DNA from: Bacteriovoracaceae bacterium UBA4096
GTDB lineage: Bacteria > Bdellovibrionota > Bacteriovoracia > Bacteriovoracales > Bacteriovoracaceae
Length of the DNA: 55,475 bases
Direction: 5' to 3'
Assembly (NCBI GenBank): GCA_002381945.1
Contig: DFXY01000065.1
Span: forward strand, 16,262-71,736
Position 1 is the stretch's first letter. Each line of letters starts with the position of its first letter. The notes under the pieces are model-generated. The model was not told the origin of the DNA and did not search any database. It saw only the letters and a program-made list of their open reading frames with translations. A program made the translations under genes and the position numbers. Below are positions 43,954-52,710 of the stretch, in pieces.

Positions 43954-44352
43954 TTAATGAGTTGTAGGACAAAAAGTGCTGGCAATGTCTCTTAAAGCGA
44001 AAGAGTAAGGACCCTGGCGGATTTTTTTAGGTGCACCACAGCCACCAGTTGCATAAATAACAAGATCATCTGCTGCTTTTATAACTGTTGAAGGACCATC
44101 ACATAAGTGATTGTCTTGATAGACTAGCTTTTCTTCCCGCGCAAGTTCAATCAATTCAGTTAATGTTTCTGGCGTATCCGCTTGATATGGGAATTGAAAA
44201 TAGAGCGCTCTTTTACCATAAGTTCTGGTTAAAATAACTTCATTATTAAATACTTCACATTTTTCAGAGCGTGCCCAACGCTCAGGCATAAATCCTGTAT
44301 GGCTGGTTTTTATTAATAATGGCGTGAGGAGGGCGAGAGTAAGCATAGACAT
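43954..44352 (-). CDS. Small exported protein of unknown function
   Basis: A 132-residue protein with a short hydrophobic N-terminus (MSMLTLALLTPLLI) that may be a signal peptide or anchor. Four Cys (EKCEVF, HLCDGP, GGCGAP, TFCPTT) suggest disulfides. GGAGA lies before the ATG. No family is recognised. It is divergent from the metalloprotease gene, with a short intergenic space that probably holds both promoters. Confidence 0.68.
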   Translation of the reverse strand: MSMLTLALLTPLLIKTSHTGFMPERWARSEKCEVFNNEVILTRTYGKRALYFQFPYQADTPETLTELIELAREEKLVYQDNHLCDGPSTVIKAADDLVIYATGGCGAPKKIRQGPYSFALRDIASTFCPTTH

Positions 44353-44473
44353 AGTTTCTCCAAGTTGATTATTGGCTCGAGTTTTATTTTGTGTGCCCTT
44401 CTACGTCAAACACATCAATATGAATCTTTCCCTAAGATTCGACATTAGGTGTCTTAAATCCTATACTTTTGGC

Positions 44474-45289
44474 ATGTTCAAGATCATTCTTCTCCCACTC
44501 TTTTTCATTTCCTTTTCGTCTGTGGCCTGTGACGGAGGCATGTTTAAACAAAATATTTATTCTATTTCAAGCAACACACTGACAGAGAAGCAATTTCGAG
44601 AAATTCTGGTGGATTTTCAAAAAACTTTTTCACCTGAAGTGAAGAAAAAACATAAAGCTGATCTTTTGGTCTATGGACAATGGGCTTCTGATTCAATCAA
44701 TGCCTATGCTGAGAGAGATATGAATGCCTGGATCATCACCCTTTATGGAGGCATGGCCCGTCATAAACATCTCACTCAGGATGGGTTGAAGCTGATACTT
44801 TGTCATGAGTTAGGCCATCATTTAGGTGGAGCTCCCAAGAAAGGCACTAACAAGTGGTCTAGTGCTGAGGGGCAAGCGGATTATTTCTCTACAATGAAAT
44901 GTCTTCGTAAATGGTGGAAGGAAGAAACCTGGGAAGCTCCAGAAGTTCCTGCTTCAGTCAAAAAAGAATGTGCCCACTCATACAGCAAAAGCCTTGACCA
45001 ACGCCTATGCCAACGTATGGGCCTAGCAGGAAAGTCTGTGGCCAGAATGTTTCAAGATTTGCATCAGGAAGCTCCTGTTGATTTTGAAACACCTGATCAA
45101 TTGCGAGTTACCATCACTAATACTCAGCATTCTGAAGCCCAATGCCGTCTTGATACATTCTTTCAGGGAGCTCTTTGTCCGGTTTCAGAAGACGTTGATT
45201 TTATCTATGCCAATCAAACCACTGGTGCCTGCCATATAGCACTGGGGGACTCCCGCGGAGTCAGGCCCCAATGTTGGTTTGCCCCTTAA
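44474..45289 (+). CDS. Secreted zinc metalloprotease-like protein (HELGH)
   Basis: A 271-residue protein with a signal peptide (MFKIILLPLFFISFSSVA) and a Cys directly after it (ACDGG), which may be acylated. CHELGHHLGG at about residue 118 is a zinc-protease HExxH motif, and SAEGQADYFSTMKC about 20 residues later is the probable third-ligand region. The rest has about six Cys. The layout suggests a single-domain gluzincin outside the cytoplasm; substrates are unknown. The frame continues upstream to 44372, but the signal peptide defines the start at 44474. The ribosome site is weak. Confidence 0.78.
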   Translation: MFKIILLPLFFISFSSVACDGGMFKQNIYSISSNTLTEKQFREILVDFQKTFSPEVKKKHKADLLVYGQWASDSINAYAERDMNAWIITLYGGMARHKHLTQDGLKLILCHELGHHLGGAPKKGTNKWSSAEGQADYFSTMKCLRKWWKEETWEAPEVPASVKKECAHSYSKSLDQRLCQRMGLAGKSVARMFQDLHQEAPVDFETPDQLRVTITNTQHSEAQCRLDTFFQGALCPVSEDVDFIYANQTTGACHIALGDSRGVRPQCWFAP

Positions 45290-45292
45290 TAT

Positions 45293-48200
45293 TTATTTTA
45301 CCTCACTGGCCATGCCTCGGTTAGACTGGAATTTCTCCTGATAGAATTTATCAAAGTATTCTTTACGGAAGTTCGTAAACTTTTCAAATTTTTCAGGCTC
45401 CGGTATTTTTTCATTCAACCAACCTAAATGAGTCTTCTCCAGATCAGTAAGCTTTTTCATCCCGACATCAAGAAATTGAGGATGTAGATCTTTTCGGGCA
45501 AGAGATAGCTCTTTTAAAAGTGTCCCTTCCGAAGAAATGAAATTGATTGCAAGATCTTCAGATAACTCCAGCTCCTTAACCATAAAATCGTGAACTTTGA
45601 GAATCCAATCATTTTGAAACTCTTCATTTTCCATGACTTTCTCAAAATCTGTCGTATAAAGAATATTATCTACGTATGAAATTTTATATCCCAATGAAGT
45701 CTCAGGAGTGAAAGTATGTTTTTCCTTCCATTCGGTTTTCTGCTGATTGACATAAATTTCAGAAGCCGACTGCTGAGACTTGATGAGCTCTTTAGTCGCA
45801 TCCACAATCCCGGTACGAAGGTTGCCAACGTCGGCCAGAAGTATTGTGGCCACTGCTGCCGGTATTCCAAATCTTAGTGCATATTTTTGCAGTACCGGTA
45901 GAACTTTCTTACGATTTTCAGGATTATAATCCAATACCTGATCCATATCTTTAAGAGCTTCCGCATTCTGTCCATCGATTGCCATCTCTAAGGTAGAGGA
46001 GATCTTGTCCCGCAGAATTGGTTCACGGTCAAAAGAACCTGTTTCAGCGATCAGGACATTCATTACGGCCTGGGTAGCATTACGTATTCGTTCCTTTTTA
46101 GTCCTTTCAAATAGCTCTTTTTCACGTCTTTGCTCTTCATGCCATGATTTCTGAGAACTAAATTTAGTCTGATTAATGTGTTCGAGGACCGTCTTGCGCT
46201 TGTCGGCCAGCTCAGCTTCCTGACGTAACTTCATCTCTTGAATTTCTCTTAAAGCTTTCTCTTTATGGACCCGCAGATCTTTTTGTACGATTTCTTTCAT
46301 GTCATTTTGGCGAGAAAGTTCTTCTTCCCTGAGACGGGCGACTTTCTTTAACTCTTTCCGTTTAATTTCTTCTAATTTTTCCAGGGCCTTTTCTTCTGTT
46401 CTTCTAATTTTGGCCTGATGGAGTTCATTCATGGTTTTGATTGCAGAAAGACCTCGTTCTTGCTTTAAAGTGAGAAATTTTTTAATTTTTACCTTCCGCT
46501 TGGATAGATCCTCCAGAAGTTCGGCTTCCGTTCGTTTAATAAGATCGCGTGATTCAAGTCGCGAGCGCTGAATGATTATATCCGCTTCTTTTTCTTTTTC
46601 CTTAAAGTATTCCTGAGCTTCATTGATTCTGATATGAGCAAGTGTTTCCCGCTCTTGAGCATCTTTAGTGGCAGAACGTAATCTTTTATCCGCTTCTTCA
46701 GTGATCATAACTTCTGTTCGACGGGCCTCCCGAATAATATCTTCAGACTCTTTGAGCATGAGGATCTTTTTCTGGTGAATATCTTCTTCTTTCCTTCTGT
46801 ATTCATTTTCCACTTCAATGAGGGATTTTTGACGAAAAGCTTCAACTTCGGCCAGATAAACTTCTTTTTCCGCCTGAACTTTAGCACGTTCTTCACGCTT
46901 GAAATTTTCCATTTCAAGATGCGCCTCCTCAAGACTTTCTTTTATTTTACTTTCACAGTCCTGGAGCTTTAACTTAAGTGATCCAAGCTCACGAAGTGCA
47001 TGATCTTTCTCGTGGTGGAGACGATTCGTTTCATTTTTCAATGAAACAATCTGGGCTTCAACCTGAGTCTTGGAAGACTTGAGTTCAATCACCTCTGATT
47101 CCAGAGAAGATCTTTCTTTTTGATAAAGTCTTTGTTTTTGATTAAGTTCATCAAGTTGAACTTCCATAATATTTTTATGGGATTCGACTTGAGCTAGATT
47201 CTTCTTCTCTTCTTCTATCTCCCGACGGAGGCCAGTAAGCTCTTGCTGTAGCTTTGAGCGCTCTTCATCTACTGATTTGTTTAAACTCTTCTTATCCTCC
47301 CGCGCTTTCTGAGAAAACAAATGAAACTCATCCCGCAGGGCAAGAACCTTCAATTCCTGAGCTTTTTCTTCCGAGACAAGATCTTTTAATCGTAAGCTTG
47401 ATCTCTCTAATTCAAAATTGACGGTTGAAAGCTTTCTCGCCATATCCTGATTTTGAAAATCAACCTGATTAATCTGATTCTTCTTGAGTGAAAGTTTCTC
47501 TTCAACTTTTATGAGTTCAGCACGAAGCTCGCTGTTTATCGCCTTAAGATTACTCTCTTCTTCATTTTGTCGCTGAATCTCTTCCCGTAATTTATGAGAA
47601 TTATTTTCTTCTTGTTCCAGTTGAATCTTAAAATCAAGAAGCTTGCTCTGAGCATCTTTACGTTGAACTTCAAGTTTCAATACCAATTCCTGCAAATCTT
47701 TTACTTCATGATCCAGCAGAATCTTTTCTTTCAAAGCACCTGCTATGTGGTGCTGAATTTTCGCCCCTTCCTTCATGGCTTCTTGAGAAGAAGACAGTAT
47801 TTTTTGAACTTTTCCACTTTCAAGATTTATTTCTTGTTCCTGAGCTTCAAATTCTTCTTTGATGTTTTTAAGCTCTTCTTCGGCTTTTAATGTATCCAGC
47901 TCAAGATTGGCCAGCAGGATACGCTGATGATCTACATCCTTACTCTTCTTTTCTCTTTCATCTTTTAAGTTGGCGAGCACTAGCGTTTGGGAAACGATGG
48001 TATCTTTTAATGTCCTTTCTTCAGTTTCCAGTCGTTTTACAAAATCTTTTAGTTGTAAGATCTTTTCTTCAGTATCTTGATTTTTTTCAGAATTTCTTCG
48101 TAAATCCTGACTTAAAACTTCTTTTTGCGTCTTGAGCTGTCCAACTTCAACTTCCAATCGTCCTTTTTCATGAGCATGGCGAAGATACTTATCCTCAATT

Positions 48201-48652
48201 TCCATTAACTGGTTTTTTTTCTTCTCTTCTTTGTGATCCAGTTTTTTAAGTTCGTTTTCTTTTTCCCGAAGCTTTAAGTCCATGCGTTCCATACGCTCTT
48301 TAAATTCACCCTCAAAAAAGGGAGGGGGTTCTAAGCTGTCGGTCACAGCTCCTTTTTGTATCGATACTTGAAGATCAGTTCCATGAAGCGAAATAATATC
48401 CCCTTCCCGGTAACGAACCTCTTCCCGAAATGGCAGAACAACAGTATCCAGATATATTTGAGCACGGGCACCAATCTCTTTGATGAAGATATTGCCGCCA
48501 CTCACTTTAACTTCAAGTAGCTTGGGTTCCATTTGAGAATCATCTAAAGATAAGTCACAACGGGAATCCGAACCAATGATTATCGGGCCTAATTTATTGA
48601 ATAAATATTCTTTCGATGACCCATTTCGGGTAATCTTGATTATAAGTGACAC
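45293..48652 (-). CDS. Degenerate FHA - long coiled-coil - TM protein of a motor operon
   Basis: A 1119-residue protein. Residues 1-100 have the strand pattern of an FHA domain, but the binding residues are lost: GSDSRCD in place of GR, no SxxH, no NG turn. Residues about 115-880 are an almost unbroken coiled coil rich in Lys, Glu and Leu. A hydrophobic stretch (FGIPAAVATILLADVG, about 927-945) may cross the membrane, leaving about 170 C-terminal residues outside. The start is GTG with AGGAGG before it, and the ribosome site overlaps the stop region of the MotA-like gene. A scaffold for the channel proteins is inferred; filament-like or chromosome-related coiled coils are alternatives. Confidence 0.8.
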   Translation of the reverse strand: MSLIIKITRNGSSKEYLFNKLGPIIIGSDSRCDLSLDDSQMEPKLLEVKVSGGNIFIKEIGARAQIYLDTVVLPFREEVRYREGDIISLHGTDLQVSIQKGAVTDSLEPPPFFEGEFKERMERMDLKLREKENELKKLDHKEEKKKNQLMEIEDKYLRHAHEKGRLEVEVGQLKTQKEVLSQDLRRNSEKNQDTEEKILQLKDFVKRLETEERTLKDTIVSQTLVLANLKDEREKKSKDVDHQRILLANLELDTLKAEEELKNIKEEFEAQEQEINLESGKVQKILSSSQEAMKEGAKIQHHIAGALKEKILLDHEVKDLQELVLKLEVQRKDAQSKLLDFKIQLEQEENNSHKLREEIQRQNEEESNLKAINSELRAELIKVEEKLSLKKNQINQVDFQNQDMARKLSTVNFELERSSLRLKDLVSEEKAQELKVLALRDEFHLFSQKAREDKKSLNKSVDEERSKLQQELTGLRREIEEEKKNLAQVESHKNIMEVQLDELNQKQRLYQKERSSLESEVIELKSSKTQVEAQIVSLKNETNRLHHEKDHALRELGSLKLKLQDCESKIKESLEEAHLEMENFKREERAKVQAEKEVYLAEVEAFRQKSLIEVENEYRRKEEDIHQKKILMLKESEDIIREARRTEVMITEEADKRLRSATKDAQERETLAHIRINEAQEYFKEKEKEADIIIQRSRLESRDLIKRTEAELLEDLSKRKVKIKKFLTLKQERGLSAIKTMNELHQAKIRRTEEKALEKLEEIKRKELKKVARLREEELSRQNDMKEIVQKDLRVHKEKALREIQEMKLRQEAELADKRKTVLEHINQTKFSSQKSWHEEQRREKELFERTKKERIRNATQAVMNVLIAETGSFDREPILRDKISSTLEMAIDGQNAEALKDMDQVLDYNPENRKKVLPVLQKYALRFGIPAAVATILLADVGNLRTGIVDATKELIKSQQSASEIYVNQQKTEWKEKHTFTPETSLGYKISYVDNILYTTDFEKVMENEEFQNDWILKVHDFMVKELELSEDLAINFISSEGTLLKELSLARKDLHPQFLDVGMKKLTDLEKTHLGWLNEKIPEPEKFEKFTNFRKEYFDKFYQEKFQSNRGMASEVK

Positions 48653-48660
48653 AATTCCTC

Positions 48661-49671
48661 CTAAGCAGCTTCTTTCTCTTCTTCAGCTGGCTTTTCTGTC
48701 ATTGGTTCTGGTAGTGGCCTCTCTTTCTTACCCCACCATTTACTGATGGGTTTAATAAGAGTGACGAATCCAACTTCGACGCTCAGCTCTTTTGCGATCA
48801 AGTCTTCCGATAAAACTTCTATCGGATCGCGATCAGCTTCAAAGGTTGAAACCTGACTAGGAAGTTTATTATTTGAACTCATGTTCCAAAGTGTATCCAG
48901 TTCATTTTCTAAGCGTTCTACCGTTTCCATATAGGCCTTCTCGCAAGAGAAAAATGTATTGGCCAGGCTCATAGTTACTGAAAGGATGATCCCGATAATT
49001 GATGTCGACATGGAAAACGAAATTTTTAACAAAAAGTTATCCATGATCAGTTTAGAACCTTCCACATCAGACAAATTCATTCCCCCCAGCTCCGGCAGGG
49101 CCTTCATAATACCAAGGAAGGTACCAAAGATTCCACCGACAATAAAAAGTCCGGGGACGGTATTTAAAAAATCATTAAAGACTCCAACCGGAATAATTCC
49201 AAAGACACGGTTAAAACAAGGATTATTGCGTAGAACACTATTTGAAATTTCCAGAAACTTTGGACGCTCTCCCCATTTTAGATATTTGATTTGCTTTAAA
49301 ATATCCGTCACCATTCTCGCCGAGCCCTGCTGAACTAAGAAAATGCGGTCGGTAACAGTCATGATAGCGTCAGGATTACGACGCTTCATAATGGCCCTAA
49401 CTTCGAATACTTCATAATAAGTAATTTCCAGCAGCCGTTTACAAACTACATAGAAAGATTGATCGGCGGCTTCAGTTCGTGCATCCTGAAATTTCTTCAC
49501 TCTTTTAGTAAACTCTTTGGAAAACCAGTCTTCACGCCTCACGGTATAATAGATGAGGCAGCGAAGAGAAATCGCCATGATGAAAAAGATTGCCATCACA
49601 GGCATCAGGAGATCGGTAGCAAAAACCACCACTCCATCAACTAGTCCTTGTACTAAATCCTGGCTGAACAT
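48661..49671 (-). CDS. MotA/TolQ/ExbB-like channel protein, ZorA-like pattern
   Basis: A 336-residue inner-membrane protein with three hydrophobic segments. The first, PVMAIFFIMAISLRCLIYY, is followed by a cytoplasmic domain of about 130 residues. VPGLFIVGGIFGTFLGIM and FSMSTSIIGIILSVTMSLAN then form the pore-lining pair. The PGLF-GxxGTFLG spelling is closer to ZorA-type MotA relatives than to TolQ. The cytoplasmic tail is short, unlike ZorA's long tail. The ATG at 49671 is chosen because AAGG is well spaced from it; the GTG at 49680 overlaps that site. It lies between the OmpA/MotB-like gene and the FHA coiled-coil gene. Confidence 0.85.
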   Translation of the reverse strand: MFSQDLVQGLVDGVVVFATDLLMPVMAIFFIMAISLRCLIYYTVRREDWFSKEFTKRVKKFQDARTEAADQSFYVVCKRLLEITYYEVFEVRAIMKRRNPDAIMTVTDRIFLVQQGSARMVTDILKQIKYLKWGERPKFLEISNSVLRNNPCFNRVFGIIPVGVFNDFLNTVPGLFIVGGIFGTFLGIMKALPELGGMNLSDVEGSKLIMDNFLLKISFSMSTSIIGIILSVTMSLANTFFSCEKAYMETVERLENELDTLWNMSSNNKLPSQVSTFEADRDPIEVLSEDLIAKELSVEVGFVTLIKPISKWWGKKERPLPEPMTEKPAEEEKEAA

Positions 49672-49692
49672 ACGTACCACCTTACTTTAATA

Positions 49693-51594
49693 TTAATCTT
49701 TCAAGTTAAATCGAATGATAACCTTCTGAGATTTTTCACAGTTAAATTTTGCACAGTAATCTTTTATTGGCAGACCTGAAGCTATGTCCCGTCCCTTAAC
49801 ACCTTCTGCCAGGAAGCTTCGCCCGGTAACCTTCACCAAAGGAAGCATGTCTTTCTGGTGCTGATAGGTCATGCTGTTTTTATCAAACATGAAGGAGAAA
49901 ATAGATTTGGCACGATTATAAGAAAGATCCAGGTTGTAACTTACGGCAGCTCGATCTTTATCGGCCAAACTTTGTGGATCAATATATCGCCCCTGATAAG
50001 TAGGAGAAGAAAATCCGATAATCTCTACCGAAGAAATTTCCTTGGCGACTTTTTCATCTTCTAAAAGAGATTTAGAATAGGTTGGTACAAACTGCTTAAG
50101 AATATTCTTCATATTCGGCTTGAGATCAGCTCTACCTGTATCAAAGTATTCATCACCAAATTGAATTGTCACATCCCCAGTTTTACCATCGACCCCTGCC
50201 TTGATCCCATTTTTGGCCAGGTTATCAGCAATTTTTTTCGCCAGTATCTTTTTAGCATTCATGACTTCTTGAGCACGCTTTAAATCCCCGGATAATCCTG
50301 CCTTATCCTTTTCCAACTGATCAATTGCTGCCATATATCGGCCGTGCTCTTTTTGGGCATTGGCCAATTGACCTTTCAGCTGGTCAGCTTCACCTTTGAC
50401 TTTACCAACCTCACTTTTAAGATTGGCAAGTTGTTTATCCAGGGCAGCCTTCTCAGCGGCTACTTTATCTTTGAACTCTCCTAGACGTTTTATTTTTTCA
50501 GCTGCAGATGCCTTTTCCCCTTCTAGTTGTTTTTCCAGGGCTGTTTTTTCGGCATTCATTTTGTCATCGAAACTTTTTCGCATTTCTGCCATTTTAGCGG
50601 CATGGGCAGCATTCGCTGCCATCATTTCAGCTTCGAGTTTTTGCTTAAGTGCTTCTTGTTGAGCAATTTTACCTTTAGCATCGTTTAACTGACCGGCAGC
50701 ATTTGCAAGCTCCCGATTGATTTCATTCACCGATTCCTTCATGCTCTTGGTTTGATTTTGAAGCTCACCAATTTTCTTAGCATTTTGAAGCTTCATAATG
50801 GCAATTTTTCGATTCAACTCAGCTTTTGAAGTATTGGCACTCTTAGACGTCTTTTGAAGTTCAACAATTTTCTGATTTAGGTCTGAATTAAGTACATTAA
50901 TTTTGGCCTGATTATCAGCTATAGTCTTTGCTTTTTCTTCGACTTGAGATTCAAGCATTGCCACTTGTTTTTTCTTTTGATCGAGCACTTTTTGCTTCTC
51001 TGTAATTTCTTTTTCCTGCTGATCGATCTGCTTACGGTTGGCAGCTATCACTTCAGCTTTTTCATGAATATCCTGAGTCTGAGTTTGGATAGTCTGATCC
51101 ATGACCTTAATGGCATCATTTTTCTTCACAATCATTTCATTGCGGGTTTTAATTTTTTTATTGGATAATAGATTCGTATTGATAATATTTCTGACCATTT
51201 GCTGATATTGGTTCAAGGCCCGCGCTTTTGCGGCATTCTCTTCAGCTTGTGCTTCCAGTTGACGTTTTTCTTCATGCGCTTCATCTTGAAGAAGCGAAAG
51301 TTTACTCATAAGTTCTTCGTACATTTTTGCTTCATCAGCAGAAGCTTCTTTTTCGAGGTAATCATCTTTTAAAGCGTTATATGCCTGAATCTGTTTCTTC
51401 ATATCCTGCGACTCGGCTTTGAGCTTCTGATTCTCAATCATATTCTGCACAGATGAAGTTCCTGTGCGAAGAGAACCCACGACATATAAAAGTAAAAAGA
51501 CCACGCTTAAAACCATGAACAAGTCAGAATATGAAGTCCAAAATGATCCGTCTTCCTGGTTTTTTTGCTTTAATTTTTGATAATCCAAACTCAT
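49693..51594 (-). CDS. MotB/OmpA-like stator protein with very long periplasmic coiled coil
   Basis: A 633-residue single-pass protein. The N-terminal helix SYSDLFMVLSVVFLLLYVV carries the ion-binding Asp (about residue 24) of MotB/ZorB proteins. Residues about 45-440 form a heptad-rich coiled coil, much longer than the linker of MotB or ZorB. The C-terminal 180 residues are an OmpA-like peptidoglycan-binding domain with VEIIGFSSPTYQG and LSYNRAKSIFSFM. The MotA-like and FHA genes follow with gaps of about 20 and 8 bases. Ion-driven force on the cell wall is inferred from the family; the purpose is unknown. Confidence 0.87.
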   Translation of the reverse strand: MSLDYQKLKQKNQEDGSFWTSYSDLFMVLSVVFLLLYVVGSLRTGTSSVQNMIENQKLKAESQDMKKQIQAYNALKDDYLEKEASADEAKMYEELMSKLSLLQDEAHEEKRQLEAQAEENAAKARALNQYQQMVRNIINTNLLSNKKIKTRNEMIVKKNDAIKVMDQTIQTQTQDIHEKAEVIAANRKQIDQQEKEITEKQKVLDQKKKQVAMLESQVEEKAKTIADNQAKINVLNSDLNQKIVELQKTSKSANTSKAELNRKIAIMKLQNAKKIGELQNQTKSMKESVNEINRELANAAGQLNDAKGKIAQQEALKQKLEAEMMAANAAHAAKMAEMRKSFDDKMNAEKTALEKQLEGEKASAAEKIKRLGEFKDKVAAEKAALDKQLANLKSEVGKVKGEADQLKGQLANAQKEHGRYMAAIDQLEKDKAGLSGDLKRAQEVMNAKKILAKKIADNLAKNGIKAGVDGKTGDVTIQFGDEYFDTGRADLKPNMKNILKQFVPTYSKSLLEDEKVAKEISSVEIIGFSSPTYQGRYIDPQSLADKDRAAVSYNLDLSYNRAKSIFSFMFDKNSMTYQHQKDMLPLVKVTGRSFLAEGVKGRDIASGLPIKDYCAKFNCEKSQKVIIRFNLKD

Positions 51595-51828
51595 TTTTAG
51601 ATTCGCTTGTTAAATTAAATATTTTGAAAGTTTATTGATGAGAGAGGGTATCACCTATTTCAGGCCTAACATTAAAAAATCAAAAAGGTGATTACTCTCG
51701 CAGCCTTGGACGATTTTCTTCTATCAAGCAAAATTGGCACTTGTTTTTTTTAAGATGGCCGGGAAAATTGGCTATACTCTAAGTAGATAAAATTCGATGA
51801 AAAGCCTGGGTAACATTTAAGAAAATCT

Positions 51829-52089
51829 TTAAAAACGGAATAGAGGGTTAGCAGCACTGACTTTAATCGTACGTCCATTCATATTGGTACCATTCAGTCT
51901 CATAATTGCCACTTCAGCTTCGTATCCGGAACACATTTCGACAAAAGCAAAACCTTTACTTTGATTGGTTTCATAATTTTTAACAATCTTTGCAGAGCGG
52001 ACTCTTCCAAATTTTGCAAACATGGTAGTAAGGGTCTTGTCTGAAATGGAAAAACCGAGGTTTCCAACATATATTTTTGGATTTATCAT
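51829..52089 (-). CDS. RRM-domain RNA-binding protein
   Basis: An 86-residue single RNA-recognition motif with RNP2 IYVGNLGF and RNP1 KGFAFVEM intact. Bacterial proteins of this size are found in cyanobacteria and several proteobacterial lineages and are thought to bind RNA, sometimes under cold stress. The C-terminal tail is very short. No strong ribosome site precedes the ATG; GGCC-N9-GGCC just upstream could fold. The motor operon begins 234 bases downstream on the same strand. Confidence 0.9.
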   Translation of the reverse strand: MINPKIYVGNLGFSISDKTLTTMFAKFGRVRSAKIVKNYETNQSKGFAFVEMCSGYEAEVAIMRLNGTNMNGRTIKVSAANPLFRF

Positions 52090-52127
52090 TGGCCAGAGAC
52101 TACGGCCGGTACCTTAAACAGAACAAG

Positions 52128-52661
52128 TTAATTAAACTTACATTTTGCTTGTTTAATTGTTTTTCCTTCACTTGGAGAGAATGAGAGTTGATATTTCTCT
52201 TTAATCTTCATCCAATCTTTAATGTACTTACAAGCATATTCCTGATGGACAGGCAGCCAGGCATCAATTCCTTTTGCTCCTTTTTTCCGATTATAAGATC
52301 GATTAGTTATAACCAGATTATCCGGATCATTCGCAAACATTTCTTTTTGTTTTTTTGACCAATGAGCGCCTCCGTTGCTATGAGCATGCTTCAATGGAAC
52401 GATGTGATCGATATCAATTTTCCTGGGAGTGCTGTGAAATTCCGGGTAGTAATAATCCTGCCACCTACCCGCAAGGACGGCACAGCCACGCTTATTCAAT
52501 TTGACAGGGATTAAAGAACGAGATTTTAAAACTTCATTTCGGGTATTGAGACAATTTCGATTAGAATCAGTCCAATGCTTCCAATCTTTTCTACTATAAG
52601 GAATTAGAACCTGATGATGGGTACAAGAAGACACGAGGAGAAATATAAATATCCTGATCAT
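52128..52661 (-). CDS. Lipoprotein HNH nuclease
   Basis: A 177-residue exported protein with lipobox LLVSSCTHH (Cys about residue 13). Its catalytic core is IDIDHIVPLKHAHSNGG, followed by FANDPDNLVITNRSYNRKKG, the DHxxPL and DxxNLxxxxxxxNxxKG halves of the HNH/GmrSD-C (DUF1524-like) nuclease family. Cys in RNCLNT, RGCAVL and YACKY may form disulfides. Such secreted nucleases degrade external DNA. In a predator it could help digest prey DNA, but this is inferred. It is monocistronic. Confidence 0.87.
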   Translation of the reverse strand: MIRIFIFLLVSSCTHHQVLIPYSRKDWKHWTDSNRNCLNTRNEVLKSRSLIPVKLNKRGCAVLAGRWQDYYYPEFHSTPRKIDIDHIVPLKHAHSNGGAHWSKKQKEMFANDPDNLVITNRSYNRKKGAKGIDAWLPVHQEYACKYIKDWMKIKEKYQLSFSPSEGKTIKQAKCKFN

Positions 52662-52710
52662 AAATATACGCTACCTTGATAGCGCATTTTTTGCAAATCA
52701 TATGGATTTT

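Noticed and set aside
48959..49333. 124-codon plus-strand frame inside the MotA-like gene
   Set aside because: Antisense to the conserved pore region; no supporting start signal or family.
45293..51594. Assignment of this operon as a Zorya anti-phage system
   Set aside because: The channel proteins resemble ZorA and ZorB in motif layout, but no ZorC, ZorD helicase or ZorE nuclease gene is adjacent, and the third gene is an FHA coiled-coil protein.
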